Shown one piece after another: positions 45,178 to 56,360 of a DNA stretch of 64,000 bases. Source of the DNA: Pseudeuparius sepicola (lineage: Eukaryota > Arthropoda > Insecta > Coleoptera > Anthribidae). Numbering within the stretch: position 1 is the first letter of the stretch; every line of letters starts with the position of its first letter. The notes below the pieces were generated by a model. That model was not told the origin of the DNA. It did not search any database and worked only from the letters and a program-made list of their open reading frames with translations. The stretch lies in NCBI GenBank assembly GCA_963920635.1, contig OY987301.1, positions 56,736,560-56,800,559 on the forward strand. Direction: 5' to 3'. The translations under genes were made by a program, and so were the position numbers.

Positions 45178-45676
45178 GCCTACGCGCCATACTCAATTTA
45201 AATTTAAAATTTAAATTTCTAAAACGAAAGACCTTAAATATTTGCGAGTAAAAGCTAGAGTCGCTAGAGTTACCACTCTTTCTTCTTTTTCTGTTGGTTT
45301 TATTTTGGATTGATTTGACATAATCTGTCAATTCTTTGAGTTGAGCGGATTGGGAAGCAATTTCGTTAGTTACTTTATTTATGACTTGGCCTTTGGCCTT
45401 AATTTGTTCTTCGAGAGAGCCTATAACATGGATAAATTTTTGCTGTTGCTCGATAAGTTGCCTAAAATTTAAATCGCTGCATTGAGACGTCGAACCCTCT
45501 TGGGAGAGGTCCGAAACAGACATAGCAAAGCGGATGGGTGTAAAATATAAAAGTAAAAAATTCTTTGCACATACAAAAGTCTACTTTGACAAGCCTACGC
45601 CTACGCGCCATACTCAATTTAAATTTAAAATTTAAATTTCTAAAACGAAAGACCGTAAATATTTGCGAGTAAAAGC
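45178..45676 (-). repeat. LINE copy B 5' fragment between 78-bp direct repeats
   Basis: Bases 45256-45598 are nearly identical to 43811-44152 (first 92 codons of ORF1 plus its leader, two residue changes). They are bounded on both sides by a 78-bp direct repeat, 45178-45255 and 45599-45676, with one mismatch. The protein frame 45523-45170 is ORF1 start running into the flank, not a gene of its own. Confidence 0.75.
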
Positions 45677-46039
45677 ACAAGCAAAAACAACGCGTGTGAG
45701 ATACGTAGAAATTGACTTCCTCAGCTTTTTCACATATTGCTATAATTCATTGGAAAAACATGAAATTTAAGGTTGGAAAAAAGTTCCCCAATAATGTTAA
45801 AGTCCTGTCTTACTGCCTTTGTGTAACTATCGGTTTCCAAGGTATTTAACAAAAACGAAAATGGGACATTTCAGTTTTTTCGAAGTTAGCATTGGTTTCT
45901 CGATGACATCAGACCGACTAAAAAATGGTCTAAAAATGTGCCCATTTAACCAACTTTCTATCTAATGATTAGGATCGAATTTCCATATGTAGAGAAGTTA
46001 TTTTTAACCGAAACTACACAAAACTATATAGGACGTATA
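45677..46039. other. AT-rich, partial tandem copy of a MITE end
   Basis: TAATGATTAGGATCGAATTT at 45964 and the following 75 bases recur at 46117. No gene. Confidence 0.5.
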
Positions 46040-46671
46040 CAGTGACCGGCAGAAAGTTGGACACAAAAAAGTAATATTTTTAAACTTTGATTTCGATTAA
46101 TTTAAATTTCTAGCCTAATGATTAGGATCGAATTTGCATATGTAGCGAAGTTATTTTGAACCGAAACTACACAATACTATATAGGACGTATACAGTGTCC
46201 GGCAGAAAGTTGGACACAAAAATTTAATATTTTTAAACTCTGATTTTAATTAATTTAAATTTCTAGCTGTTAATCGAACAAAATTAAAGTTTAGTAGCAA
46301 ATTCATGTGTTATCTGATGATAAGTTGTGCTGACGGTATTTTGTTTTTTGTAATACACAGGGTGGTCGAAAAAAAATACAAAAAAGTTAATTTTTTTACT
46401 AGGTGGCTCTGACTTTAAATCTGACATCCACTTTTGTTTCCAAACAACTTTTGTAAGTAACTTTTTACCGTATTTTAAAAAATAAGGGTAATTTACTCTT
46501 GAGCTATTTTGACATTTTTTAATCTACCTAGTATCCAAAAAGAGACATTTAAATTTTGATATGTGCGTTTTTAGTCTGAAATGATGCATCAAGTTTTATC
46601 AGGAATAAAATTTTCTGAGAAATTAATAATAAAAAGTTCTCCATTTGTATCCAACTTTCTGCCGGTCACTG
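46040..46671. mobile_element. MITE, CAGTGACCGGCAGAAAGTTGG ends
   Basis: The termini are inverted over about 25 bases, with TA at both edges. A second copy of the left end lies inside at 46193 (CAGTGTCCGGCAGAAAGTTGG), so the left terminus is tandemly duplicated with a period of about 153 bases. The CAGT start fits Tc1/mariner mobilisation. A further CAGGGTGG word at 46359 may be a nested end. Confidence 0.65.
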
Positions 46672-46737
46672 TATATATATCTGGATTCAGATGGACAGGT
46701 AGAATCCATCTGAAGCAGGTTGTCTCAAAAAAATCTT

Positions 46738-47037
46738 TTTGATGATACCACGTGTAAAAAATCTGAAATTCCGATTAATAAAAGTTTGGACAATAATATT
46801 GGTACATAAACATCCATGGAAAGTTTTAAAGAGCGTTGTACATCAGCTAATGAAGTCCGCCTCGATTTTCCTCGTCTATTACCATTACGTCCGTATCGGT
46901 CCCCCCTCGTGTACCTATATTTTATGCAACCATAAATAATGCGTCGTAAATAGGTATAATGCGGGGAAAAAAATATCCAGGTCACTGCGCAGTAGTCACC
47001 GCTAACGTGTACCAATTTCATACTTAGTACTTTATAA
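46738..47037 (+). repeat. 300-bp flank duplicated at 50054-50342
   Basis: The sequence from GATGATACCACGTGT to ACTTAGTACTTTAT precedes the left end of the large transposon and recurs, with a 13-base deletion, before the internal copy of that end. It is absent from the right end, so it is flanking or capture DNA rather than part of the inverted terminus. Confidence 0.7.
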
Positions 47038-47261
47038 ACGTCCCTGAAGACAGCAACGAAAACGGAAACGAAAAACGAATAATTACAGTGGACCAGTTAA
47101 GTAGTGAATTGTTTTAGAATCGCTAAACAGAAACTTTTCAATTCTAATTACGCGACTTTACGGCAAAAATTAAAAGCATAATTCAATGTGGTTCAACAAA
47201 TAAAAGGCGTTAAAAAGGACAGTTTAGAATAAATTATTGACAGTTAAAATTAATAAAAAAT

Positions 47262-48155
47262 ACGCCGTGTCGCATAGGCAGTTTGTGCGTTGATGATATT
47301 CTTACCGAATATATTTATTGGAACGAGGAAAACGGAAAATGCAACGGAAAAATTCAGGGGTTGAAGGGGGTTACCACCCTCACACACTTGTAGAATAGAA
47401 AAAATCGTGGAGGTAACTACGGACGTGGTGCGTCCATGAGATTTTAACAGGAAATGTCTATTTCGTTCCCTAAAATGGGAAAATACAGCTTCGCAAAAAT
47501 CCAGAGGTTGAAGGGGGTTTCCGCCCTTAAAACTTAAAACTAATAAAAAATACGTCGTGTCGCATAGGAAGATTGTGCGTTGATGATATTCGTACCGAAG
47601 ATAGTTATTGGAACGAGAAAAAGGGAAAATTGTCAGCAACGCAAAAATTCAGGGGTCGTTGAGGGTTACCACCCTCACAAACTTGTAGACTAAAAAAATC
47701 GTGGAGGTAACTACAAACGTTGTGCGTTCATAAGATTTTAACAGGAAATGTCTAATTATGTTCCCTAAACTGGGAAAATACAGCTTCGCAAAAATTCAGA
47801 GGTTGAAGGGGGTTCCCGTCCTTAAAACTTAAAACTAATAAAAAAATACGCCACATCGCATAATAGGAGTTTGTGCGTTGATGATATTCGTACCGAAGAT
47901 AGTTATTGGAATTAGAAAAAGGGAAAATGGTCAGTTAAAGAAAAATTCAGAGGCTGAAGGGGATTACCAACCTCAAAAACTTGTAGACTAAAAAAAATCG
48001 TGGAGGTAACTACGGACGTTGTGCGTTCATGAGATTTTAACAGGAAATGTCTATTTACGTTCCCTAAAATGGGAAAATATAGCTTCGCAAAAATCCAGAG
48101 GTTAAAGGTGGTTTCCTCCCTTAAAACTTAAAACTAATAAAAAAATACGCCGTGT
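47262..48155 (+). repeat. Left-terminus subrepeats, three units of about 290-300 bp
   Basis: Unit starts (ACGCCGTGTCGCATAGG or variants) fall near 47262, 47550, 47846 and 48147. Each unit contains GTTGATGATATTCGTACCGA, AATTCAGGGG, GTGGAGGTAACTAC and GGGAAAATACAGCTTCGC blocks. Short minus-strand frames across them are by-products. Confidence 0.8.
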
Positions 48156-48189
48156 CGTTCTGAAAAACGAACACCTGCAATTAAAAAGG

Positions 48190-49680
48190 CTATTAAGTGA
48201 GAACGGCGTGTCTTGCGTTATAATTTCTAAAGCCCATAGAATTAACAAGCTGCGTCAACAGTTTGTTGAATATTTTTATTGCGAACATACCAACTACAGA
48301 ACTTACAAATGGACCTCCTAATACCAACCATTCTGAAGAACATGCTTATTGGCTTAAGGGTTCCGAACGAAAAGAGGTGAAGAAAGCACTTACAAGCACT
48401 TTACCAAACGTCTTTCGAAGTAAAGAAATAATTATAGAACTAGAAGACGATCTTTTTTATGAAGGTAACTGGCAAAACCTTCGATCTCTTGCTGTGTACC
48501 AAAAGGCGCGATAGGAAGCATTGTCAGACGCGGATTTTCATCCCGATCCCCTTTTAGATATGTTACTAAGATCGATAAGTCAACAACAAGACAAGTATAT
48601 TCAATATCCAGACGGTACAACACTCGTATATATGTTTTCTAAGGAACAAATAAATATTCTTGTTAAAGGAGGTGAAAAATCACTTGCGTACTTAGATGCA
48701 ACCGGTTCTGTAGTGAGGCCAACAGCTTACGATAGAGGGAGGAGAATTTTATATTACAGTGTGGTACCAAATGTGAACGGTTCTATAGTGCCAATTGCCG
48801 AAATGATAAGCGCAAGGCACGATTATGCCACCATAGCTTCATTTTTATTGAAGTTTAAATGTTTTGTAACTACAGCATGCTGTAGAAAGTGGCCGCTATT
48901 TAATATTATGGTAACAGACTGGAGTTTCGCATTGATAACAGCAGTATGTCTAGGTTTCAATAATATGTCTTTATATTCATACTTACACATTTGTTACAAG
49001 TTCGCAACAAATTTGGATGATGCACGAATTTTTGGTCTAGTTAAATTGAAATGTTGTTGTGCCCACTTCATTAAAATGATTTGTAACAGACTGTCGCAAA
49101 TTAAAAGAAAATCCAACGTGAGGGATGGCATTATAAATGCGATAGCAGTTCTGGTACAATGTTCATCTCAGGAGGAGCTATCCTTTCAATTTTACAATGT
49201 CGTTTTTCTCTTAATCATAATCCTATTTACAACGATGACGTGGTGGCAGCTCTAAAGGAGCTAACCTCCAGCTGTTACGATGACTCGGAGACTGTTTCTA
49301 ATTTGCGGGAAATATACGAATTGAAATTCGAAGACGTGGAATTCAATGAGGACATTGGTATCGGTGAATACAAAACTTCACCATTTGTCGTGTATTTTAA
49401 TCGGGTATACGACGAAGTCGCCCGGATTGTTGAGAAAAAGTCCCCGGGTACCAAATACGATAAAAATCCATATCTGAGCAAAGAATTTTCCATTTACCTC
49501 TTGAAAAGGCTCATGCCTTTTGCCCCATTATGGTCGGATATATTAGGTTGTGGCAGAGTAAGCAATTCAAATGCCGAGTGCTGGTTCAAAATAATAAAAA
49601 AGATATTTTATGTGGTAAATCCAACCTCAAACTCTATAGGTTCGTTTCTGAAGTTCGGGAAAAAATTCAAGCCAATTTAA
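48190..49680 (+). pseudogene. MULE-like DDE transposase
   Basis: The N-terminal part (48263-48514) is separated by an in-frame TAG (48512-48514) from the core at 48521-49255. The core has LAYLDATGSVV (first Asp), ILYYSVVPNVNGSIVPIAEMISARH, and IMVTDWSFALITAV (second Asp), then a Cys/His-containing CCCAHFIKMIC segment. A frameshift around 49160-49255 leads to 49159-49680, with GRVSNSNAECWFKIIKK supplying the likely Glu in the N-x-x-E-x-W context of MULE transposases. It would cut at the inverted ends. Superfamily is inferred from motif order only; a KDZ- or Phantom-type assignment is possible. Confidence 0.6.
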
Positions 49681-50053
49681 AGGCCATCCGTTTGAATGTC
49701 GGTGAGACGCAAGGAAAGAAAAGAGTTGGGGAAACCGAAAAATGAAAAAAAAAGAAACCAAAGGGTTTCCTTTACAATAAATATCTGAAATTCATCGATG
49801 ATTCCAAAATTCAAATACAAGAACCTGCTACTCATGAAATTTTAGAAGAAACTGAGGCGCCCAAGGTTGAAATTCAAGAACCTGCTACCCGTAAAACTTC
49901 AGAAGTAACGGAGTCTAGCGCGACATTTGCGTTATTCAAGATGAAAACTTAACCAGTTACGGTGATCAGTTTAGTAATGAAACAGATCGTCCCGATGAGA
50001 GAGCGCTTAATAACGGCTTGTTTTACAACAACCATTATTATATGTCAGCTGCA
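49681..50053 (+). pseudogene. Linker region of the transposon protein, first copy (truncated)
   Basis: Continues from the transposase in shifted frames: Lys/Glu-rich sequence, then two IQEPAT-type repeats. It is cut at 50053 by the duplicated flank. A 45-base deletion relative to the second copy is present near 49735. Confidence 0.6.
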
Positions 50054-51532
50054 TTTTTGATGATACCACGTGTAAAAAATCTGAAATTCCGATTAATAAA
50101 AGTTTGGACAATAATATTGGTACATAAACATCCATGGAAAGTTTTAAAGAGCGTTGTACATCAGCTAATGAAGTCCGCCTCAATTTTCCTCGTCCGTATC
50201 GGTCCCCCTCGTGTACCTCTATTTTATGCAACCATAAATAATGCGTCGTAAATAGGTATAATGCGGGGAAACAAAAAATATCCAGGTCACTGCGCAGTAG
50301 TCACCGCTAACGTGTACCAATTTCATACTTAGTACTTTATAAACGTCCCTGAAGACAGTAACGAAAACGGAAACAAAAAACGAATAATTACAGTGGACCA
50401 GTTAAGTAGTGAATTGTTTTAGAATCGCTAAACAGAAACTTTTCAATCCTAATTACGCGACTTTACGGCAAAAATTAAAAGCATAATTCAATGTGGTTCA
50501 ACAAATAAATGGCGTTAAAAAGATCAGTTTAGAATAAATTATTGACACTCAAAATTAATAAAAAATACGCCGTGTCGCATAGGCAGTTTGTGCGTTGATG
50601 ATATTCTTACCGAAGATATTTATTGGAACGAGGAAAATGGAAAATGCAACGGAAAAATTCAGGGGTTGAAGGGGGTTATCACCCTCACACACTTGTAGAA
50701 TAGAAAAAATCGTGGAGGTAACTACGGACGTGGTGCGTCCATGAGATTTTAACAGGAAATGTCTATTTCGTTCCCTAAAATGGGAAAATACAGCTTCGCA
50801 AAAATCCAGAGGTTGAAGGGGGTTTCCGCCCTTAAAACTTAAAACTAATAAAGAATACGTCGTGTCGCGTAGGAAGATTGTGCGTTGATGATATTCGTAC
50901 CGAAGATAGTTATTGGAACGAGAAAAAGAGAAAATGGTCAGCAACGCAAAAATTCAGGGGTCGTTGAGGGTTACCACCCTCACAAACTTGTAGACTAAAA
51001 AAAATGTAGAGGTAACTACAAACGTTGTGCGTTCATGAGATTTTAACAGGAAATGTCTAATTAGGTTCCCTAAAATGGGAAAATACAGCTTCGCAAAAAT
51101 TCAGAGGTTGAAGGGGGTTCCCGTCCTTAAAACTTAAAACTAATAAAAAAATACGCCACGTCGCATAATAGGAGTTTGTGCGTTGATGATATTCGTACCG
51201 AAGATAGTTATTGGAACGAGAAAAAGGGAAAATTGTCAGCAACGCAAAAATTCAGGGGTCGTTGAGGGTTACCACCCTCACAAACTTGTAGACTAAAAAA
51301 ATCGTGGAGGTAACTACAAACGTTGTGCGTTCATGAGATTTTAACAGGAAATGTCTAATTATGTTCCCTAAACTGGGAAAATACAGCTTCGCAAAAATTC
51401 AGAGGTTGAAGGGTGTTCCCGTCCTTAAAACTTAAAACTAATAAAAAATACGCCACATCGCATAATAGGAGTTTGTGCGTTGATGATATTCGTACCGAAG
51501 ATAGTTATTGGAACGAGAAAAAGGGAAGCCCC
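50054..51532 (+). repeat. Internal duplicate of the left flank and left terminus
   Basis: 50054-50342 repeats the 300-bp flank. From 50343 the 220-bp terminus and four subrepeats (starts near 50567, 50856, 51151, 51447) follow in the same orientation as the left end. The fourth unit is broken at 51532, where transposase coding sequence resumes. Confidence 0.8.
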
Positions 51533-52188
51533 GGGTACCAAATACGATAAAAATCCATATCTGAGCAAAGAATTTTCCATTTACCTCTTGAAAAGGCTCA
51601 TGCCTTTTGCCCCATTATGGTCGGATATATTAGGTTGTGGCAGAGTAAGCAATTCAAATGCCGAGTGCTGGTTCAAAATAATAAAAAAGATATTTTATGT
51701 GGTAAATCCAACCTCGAACTCGATAGGTTCGTTTCTGAAGTTCGGGGAAAAATACAAGCCAATTTAAAGGCCATCCGTTTGAATGTCGGTGAGACCCCAG
51801 GAAAGAAAAGAGTTGGGGACACCGAAAAATTCAATATCGATATGAGTGACCAAGCAATATTAACATCCGAGAAAACGTGAAAAAAAAGAAACCAAAGGGT
51901 TTCTTTTACAATAAATATCTAAAATTCATCGATGATTCCAAAATTCAAATACAAGAACCTGCTACTCATGAAATTTCAGAAGAAACTGAGGCGCCCAAGG
52001 TTGAAATTCAAGAACCTGCTACCCGTAAAACTTCAGAAGTAACGGAGTCTAGCGCGACATTTGCGTTATTCAAGATGAAAACTTAACCAGTAACGGTGAT
52101 CAGTTTAGTAATGAAACAGATCGTCCCGATGAGAGAGCGCTTAATAACGGCTTGTTTTACAACAACCATTATTATATGTCAGCTGCAT
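51533..52188 (+). pseudogene. Second copy of transposase 3' end and linker
   Basis: From GCCCCGGGTACC onward it repeats 49443-50053: KNPYLSKEFSIYLLKRLMPF, the NAECWFKIIKK Glu region, then the Lys-rich linker (51877-52086) with the IQEPATHE and IQEPATRK repeats. It continues past the point where the first copy is cut, into the protease segment, so this copy is the original connection. Confidence 0.65.
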
Positions 52189-52741
52189 TGAAGAAAGACT
52201 TCGTTTTATCTCATTACACCTATTATAATAAACCTCGTAATAAACAAAAGGTAACTTTGTCCAGTTCCGATTTATTAATTCAATTTCAGAAGAATCATCC
52301 AGGTGGTTGTCCGATTATTGTTTGGACGTATTCGCGTTCTCAGTGCTTAAAGATCGACGCGATATTTATTATGTGGATACAATTTCCGCGTGTTTACTTT
52401 TAAACCAACAAACGAAGGGATTTTCTAAATTTAGACCTTTAGGAGAATCGTTTCAAAGCATTCAGTTTGTTTTACTTCCACACAACTGCAATCAGAACCA
52501 ATGGATCTTGATTATTCTGGATTTGCAAAATTCTGATGTTCATATATTGAACCCCGGTAGAAATTATAACATTTCCGAGGAAGAAATCCTGAAAAAAATC
52601 AAAAGATTTTTAATGACTAGGGATAGGTTCAATGTAACAGAAAAACTTAATGCTAGGAAATGGAAAATTTCAAACGTTCAACATTTTCAGAAACAAAATT
52701 TTGATGATGTCAATTGCGGAGTCTATGTTTTATTTTATATA
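52189..52741 (+). pseudogene. Ulp1/SENP-type (C48) cysteine protease domain
   Basis: After a frameshift between 52152-52403 and 52307-52756, the sequence reads DTISACLLL, FQSIQFVLLPHN, NQWILIILDL, VHILNP, and FQKQNFDDVNCGVYVLFY. The Asp after LIILD, the Gln in QKQN and the catalytic Cys in NCGVY fit the family. The catalytic His normally found before the Trp is replaced by Gln. Known members cleave SUMO-like modifiers. The coding sequence is interrupted at 52741 by a MITE. Confidence 0.65.
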
Positions 52742-53338
52742 CTGGGTGTTATTTAAGTAGGTAGCCAAACTTCAAGGGGTGATTCTTTGAGTGATTTTAA
52801 GATAAAAAGTTTATATAACTAAAAATACAACTTTTTGGTCTCTTGAATCTTGTTCGTATCTTGCTTCGTTTTCGAGAAAGCAGCAATGCAACAAAAAAGC
52901 AATGACGTGCAATAAAGTGGTTTTTATTTTTTCTCTGGAAAACGAAGCCAGATACGAAAAAAACTCAAGAGACCAAAAAGTTGTATTCTTAGTTCCTTAA
53001 TGCGAAAAACATATAAAAGTTTTAAAAAAGTCAGTGTCGTACTTTTTTTTTTCAAAAATATTGGTCACGGTGCCCCCGGGACGCCACTGGACTTAATAAT
53101 TTGAATCTACTTAGGGCTAAATTAACCCCTCTCTACCGTAAATAACACTGCCAGATTTCAGCAAAATCGGCTAAAGGATTATTAAGATGTTGTTGAAAAA
53201 AAGATTTTTTTTTAAGTTTGACACCCTGTATCTTGAAAACGAAGCGATAACGGACCTATGTTTATATAAACTTTTCATCTTAAAATCACTCAAAGAATCA
53301 TCCCTTGAAGTTTGGCTACGTACTTAAATAACACCCTG
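52742..53338. mobile_element. MITE inserted in the protease-PHD coding region
   Basis: The ends CTGGGTGTTATTTAAGTA and the complement of CAGGGTGTTATTTAAGTA are inverted over about 80 bases and flanked by TATA on both sides (52738-52741 and 53339-53342). Related in end sequence to the repeat scrap at 10105. No coding capacity. Confidence 0.8.
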
Positions 53339-53349
53339 TATATCATATA

Positions 53350-53712
53350 TAAAAAACCGACAATATCAAAGATTTTGAAAGAATTTCTAATAAAGGAAAT
53401 TTTAATCCTAAATCATTTAGAGTGACAATACAAAATCTACTTTTGTTGACATCCTCTAATGTCTTCAATAAATGTGTCAGATGCGGTCTTTATAGCCAAG
53501 AAGATTTTGTAGCTTGCAAAGTTTGTAATCGGTGGTTGCACGTGAAAAAGTGTTCAGACTTAAAAGAAGAGACATCGTTGGAAGAAATACGATTAAAAAG
53601 ATTTACATACCTATGTCCCATTTGCAAAACATTTGGGGGCGATCCTTTCAGCAGTACGTCACGGGACAGGTACATAAAAACAAATGAAATTGAAATGGAG
53701 TATTTTGTATGA
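53350..53712 (+). pseudogene. PHD-type zinc finger, C-terminal to the protease
   Basis: The frame opens directly after the MITE (NIKDFERISNKGNF, about 53359) and reaches CVRC, ACKVC, WLHVKKC and LCPIC, giving a C4-H-C3 ligand set. Such fingers read histone tails or act as protein adaptors. The last two Cys lie before a GGDPFS segment. The frame differs by one base from that expected by precise removal of the MITE, so a small indel is also present. Confidence 0.6.
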
Positions 53713-54123
53713 CATTACGTGGACTATATAGTAAAATCATAGAAACAAAGGAAACCAATGTGGAGTGTGAAAAATTTCGAGGAAACGTTAATCTTTCTCT
53801 GATAAAGTGGGACTATTCCGTAGCATTTATAAGTCTGGATATGTGCGTGAAAATATGTAAATATGTACTAGAATTTGGTAACACATCTGATATAAAATTG
53901 GTAGTTTTTGTCTTACTTGGTCTTATTAATGCAAAACTGATATCTCGATATTACGGAATGCCCGATGAAGAAACCTATAGGTATCGTAGGTCTGTACCGG
54001 ATACTGCACGAAATCGAAGAAATTAACTTCGAATTTCCTGAACCGTTTACGTTAGACGAAGTTTTAATGGAAATGGAAATACATAACGAATCGCAGTCTC
54101 AGAGTTTAGATGAAAAATTTTAG
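53709..54123 (+). pseudogene. C-terminal tail of the transposon protein
   Basis: Starts in another frame (ATGA overlap with the previous stop). It has a hydrophobic helix-like segment and switches frame near 54000 into an acidic end (EEINFEFPEPFTLDEVLMEMEI) with a TAG at about 54121. No domain recognised. Confidence 0.4.
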
Positions 54124-54389
54124 ATTAGGTACTTACCAACTACTTCTGTTAGTTTAGGTGGATTGTTTTATTATTATTCATTCATACAGAGAACGTGGAT
54201 CATTTCCCATAAAAACATATTTCAATATCTTGAATAATATTATGCTCAGTGAAAAAAAAATCAGGAACGAATTCCGCGTTCCGCCAAATTTGAATTTTCC
54301 TATTCCTTCTCAGGTAAATTTTTCCTTTGCTGACCATTTTCCAACAACTATCTTTGGTAGGAATATCATCAACGCACAAACTTCCTATT

Positions 54390-56360
54390 CGACACGGCGT
54401 ATTTTTTATTAGTTTTAAATTTTAAGGGCGGAAACCCCCTTCAACCTCTGGATTTTTGCGAAGCTGTATTTTCCCATTTTAGGGAACGTAAATAGACATT
54501 TCCTGTTAAAATCTCATGAACGCACAACGTCCGTAGTTACCTCCACGATTTTTTTTAGTCTACAAGTTTTTGAGGGTGGTAATCCCCTTCAGCCCCTGAA
54601 TTTTTCTTTAACTGACCATTTTCCCTTTTTCTCGTTCCAATAACTATCTTCGGTACGAATATCATCAACGCACAAACTCCTATTATGCGAAGTGGCGTAT
54701 TTTTTATTAGTTTAAGTTTTAAGGACGGGAACCCCCTTCAACCTCTGAATTTTTGCGAAGCTGTATTTTCCCAGTTTAAGGAACGTAAATAGACATTTCC
54801 TGTTAAAATCTCATGAACGCACAACGTCCGTAGTTACCTCCACGATTTTTTTAGTCTACAAGTTTTTGAGGGTGGTAACCCCCTTCAACCCCTGAATTTT
54901 TCCGTTGCTGACCATTTTCCCTTTTTCTCGTTCCAATAACTATCTTCGGTACGAATATCATCAACGCACAAACTTCCTATGTGACACGGCGTATTTTTGT
55001 ATTAATTTTAAGTTTTAAGGGCGGAAACCCCCTTCGACTTCTGGACTTTTGCAAAGCTGTGTTTTCGCATTTTAGGGAACGTAAAGAGACACTTACTATT
55101 AAAATCTTATGAACGCACATCGTTCGCAGTTTCCGCCATGATTTTTTTCTATTCTACAAGTGTGTGAGGGTGGTAACCCCCTTCAAGCCCTGAATTTTTC
55201 CGTTGCTGACCATTTTCCGTTTTCCTCGCTCCAATAAATATCTTCGGTAAGAATATCATCAACGCACAAACTTCCTATGCGACACGGCGTATTTTTTATT
55301 AGTTTTAAGTTTTAAGGGCGGAAACCCCCTTCAACCTCTGGATTTTTGCGAAGCTGTATTTTCCCATTTTAGGGAACGTAAATAGACATTTCCTGTTAAT
55401 ATCTCATGAACGCACAACGTCCGTAGTTACCTCCACGTTTTTTTTTAGTCTATACAAGTTTTGAGGGTGGTAATCCCCTTCAACCCCTAAATTTTTCCGT
55501 TGCTGGACATTTTCCCTTTTTCTCGTTCAAATAACTATCTTCGGTACGAATATCATCAACGCACAAACTTCCTATGTGACACGGCGTATTTTTTTATTAA
55601 TTTTAAGTTTTAAGGACGGAAACCCGCTTCGACCTCTGGATTTTTGCAAAACTGTGTTTTCGCATTTTAGGGAACGTAAAGAGACACTTTTACTATTAAA
55701 ATCTTATGAATGCACATCGTCCGCAGTTTCCGCCATAATTTTTTCTAGTCTACAAGTGGTGAGGGTGGTAATCCCCTTCAAGCCCTGAATTTTTCCGTTG
55801 CTGACCATTTTCCGTTTTCCTCGTTCCAATGGATATCTTCGGTAAGAATATCATCAACGCACAAACTTCCTATGCGACACGGCGTGTTTTCTATTAGTTT
55901 TAAGGGCGGAAACTCCCTTCGACCTCTGGATTTTTGCGAAGCTGTGTTTTCGCATTTTAGGGGACGTAAATAAACACTTACTATTAAAATCTTATGAACG
56001 CACATCATCCGTAGTTTCCGCCATGATTTTTTCTATTCTTCAACCCCTGAATTTTTCCGTTGCTGAACATTTTCCGTTTTCCTCTTTTCAATAAATATCT
56101 TCGGTCAACGCACAAACTTCCTATGCGACACGGCGTATTTTTTATTAATTTTGAGTGTCAATAATTTATTCTAAACTCTCCTTTTTAACGCCCTGTATTT
56201 GTTGAACCACACTGAATTATGCTTTTAATTTTTGCCGTAAGGTCGCGTAATTAGAACTGAAACGTTTCCGTTCAGCGATTCTAAAACAATTCACTACTTA
56301 ACTGGTCCACTGTAATTATTCGTTTTTGGTTTCCGTTTTCGTTGCTGTCTTCAGGGACGT
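54390..56360 (-). repeat. Right terminus: six to seven subrepeats plus 220-bp end, inverted
   Basis: The GACACGGCGTATTTTTTATT block recurs near 54390, 54687, 54981, 55279, 55575, 55873 and 56123. From 56150 to 56360 the sequence is the reverse complement of 47038-47250. The right terminus is about twice as long as the left because it has more subrepeats. Confidence 0.8.

Larger units (their letters stand above)
47038..56360 (+). mobile_element. 9.3-kb DNA transposon with tandem-repeat inverted termini (MULE-like transposase, C48 protease, PHD)
   Basis: Left end ACGTCCCTGAAGACAGCAAC (47038) and right end (56360) are inverted. Homology covers a 220-bp unique end followed by tandem subrepeats of about 295 bp: three on the left (47262-48155), seven starts on the right (54390-56136) in opposite orientation. 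Between them, on the plus strand: transposase (48190-49680), linker, C48 protease (52190-52741) and PHD finger (53350-54123). The 9 bases outside each end, CTTTATAAA and CTTTAAATA, agree at 7 positions and could be a decayed 9-bp target duplication, the size used by MULEs. An internal tandem duplication and a MITE insertion complicate the copy. Confidence 0.7.

Noticed and set aside
47250..51242. Several 60-130 codon minus-strand frames with near-identical peptides
   Set aside because: They lie in the 295-bp subrepeats of the transposon ends and repeat with them.
47262..56136. Regularly spaced repeats that might suggest a CRISPR-like array
   Set aside because: Units are about 295 bp with no short repeat/variable spacer pattern, are inverted between the two sides, and lie in eukaryotic DNA.
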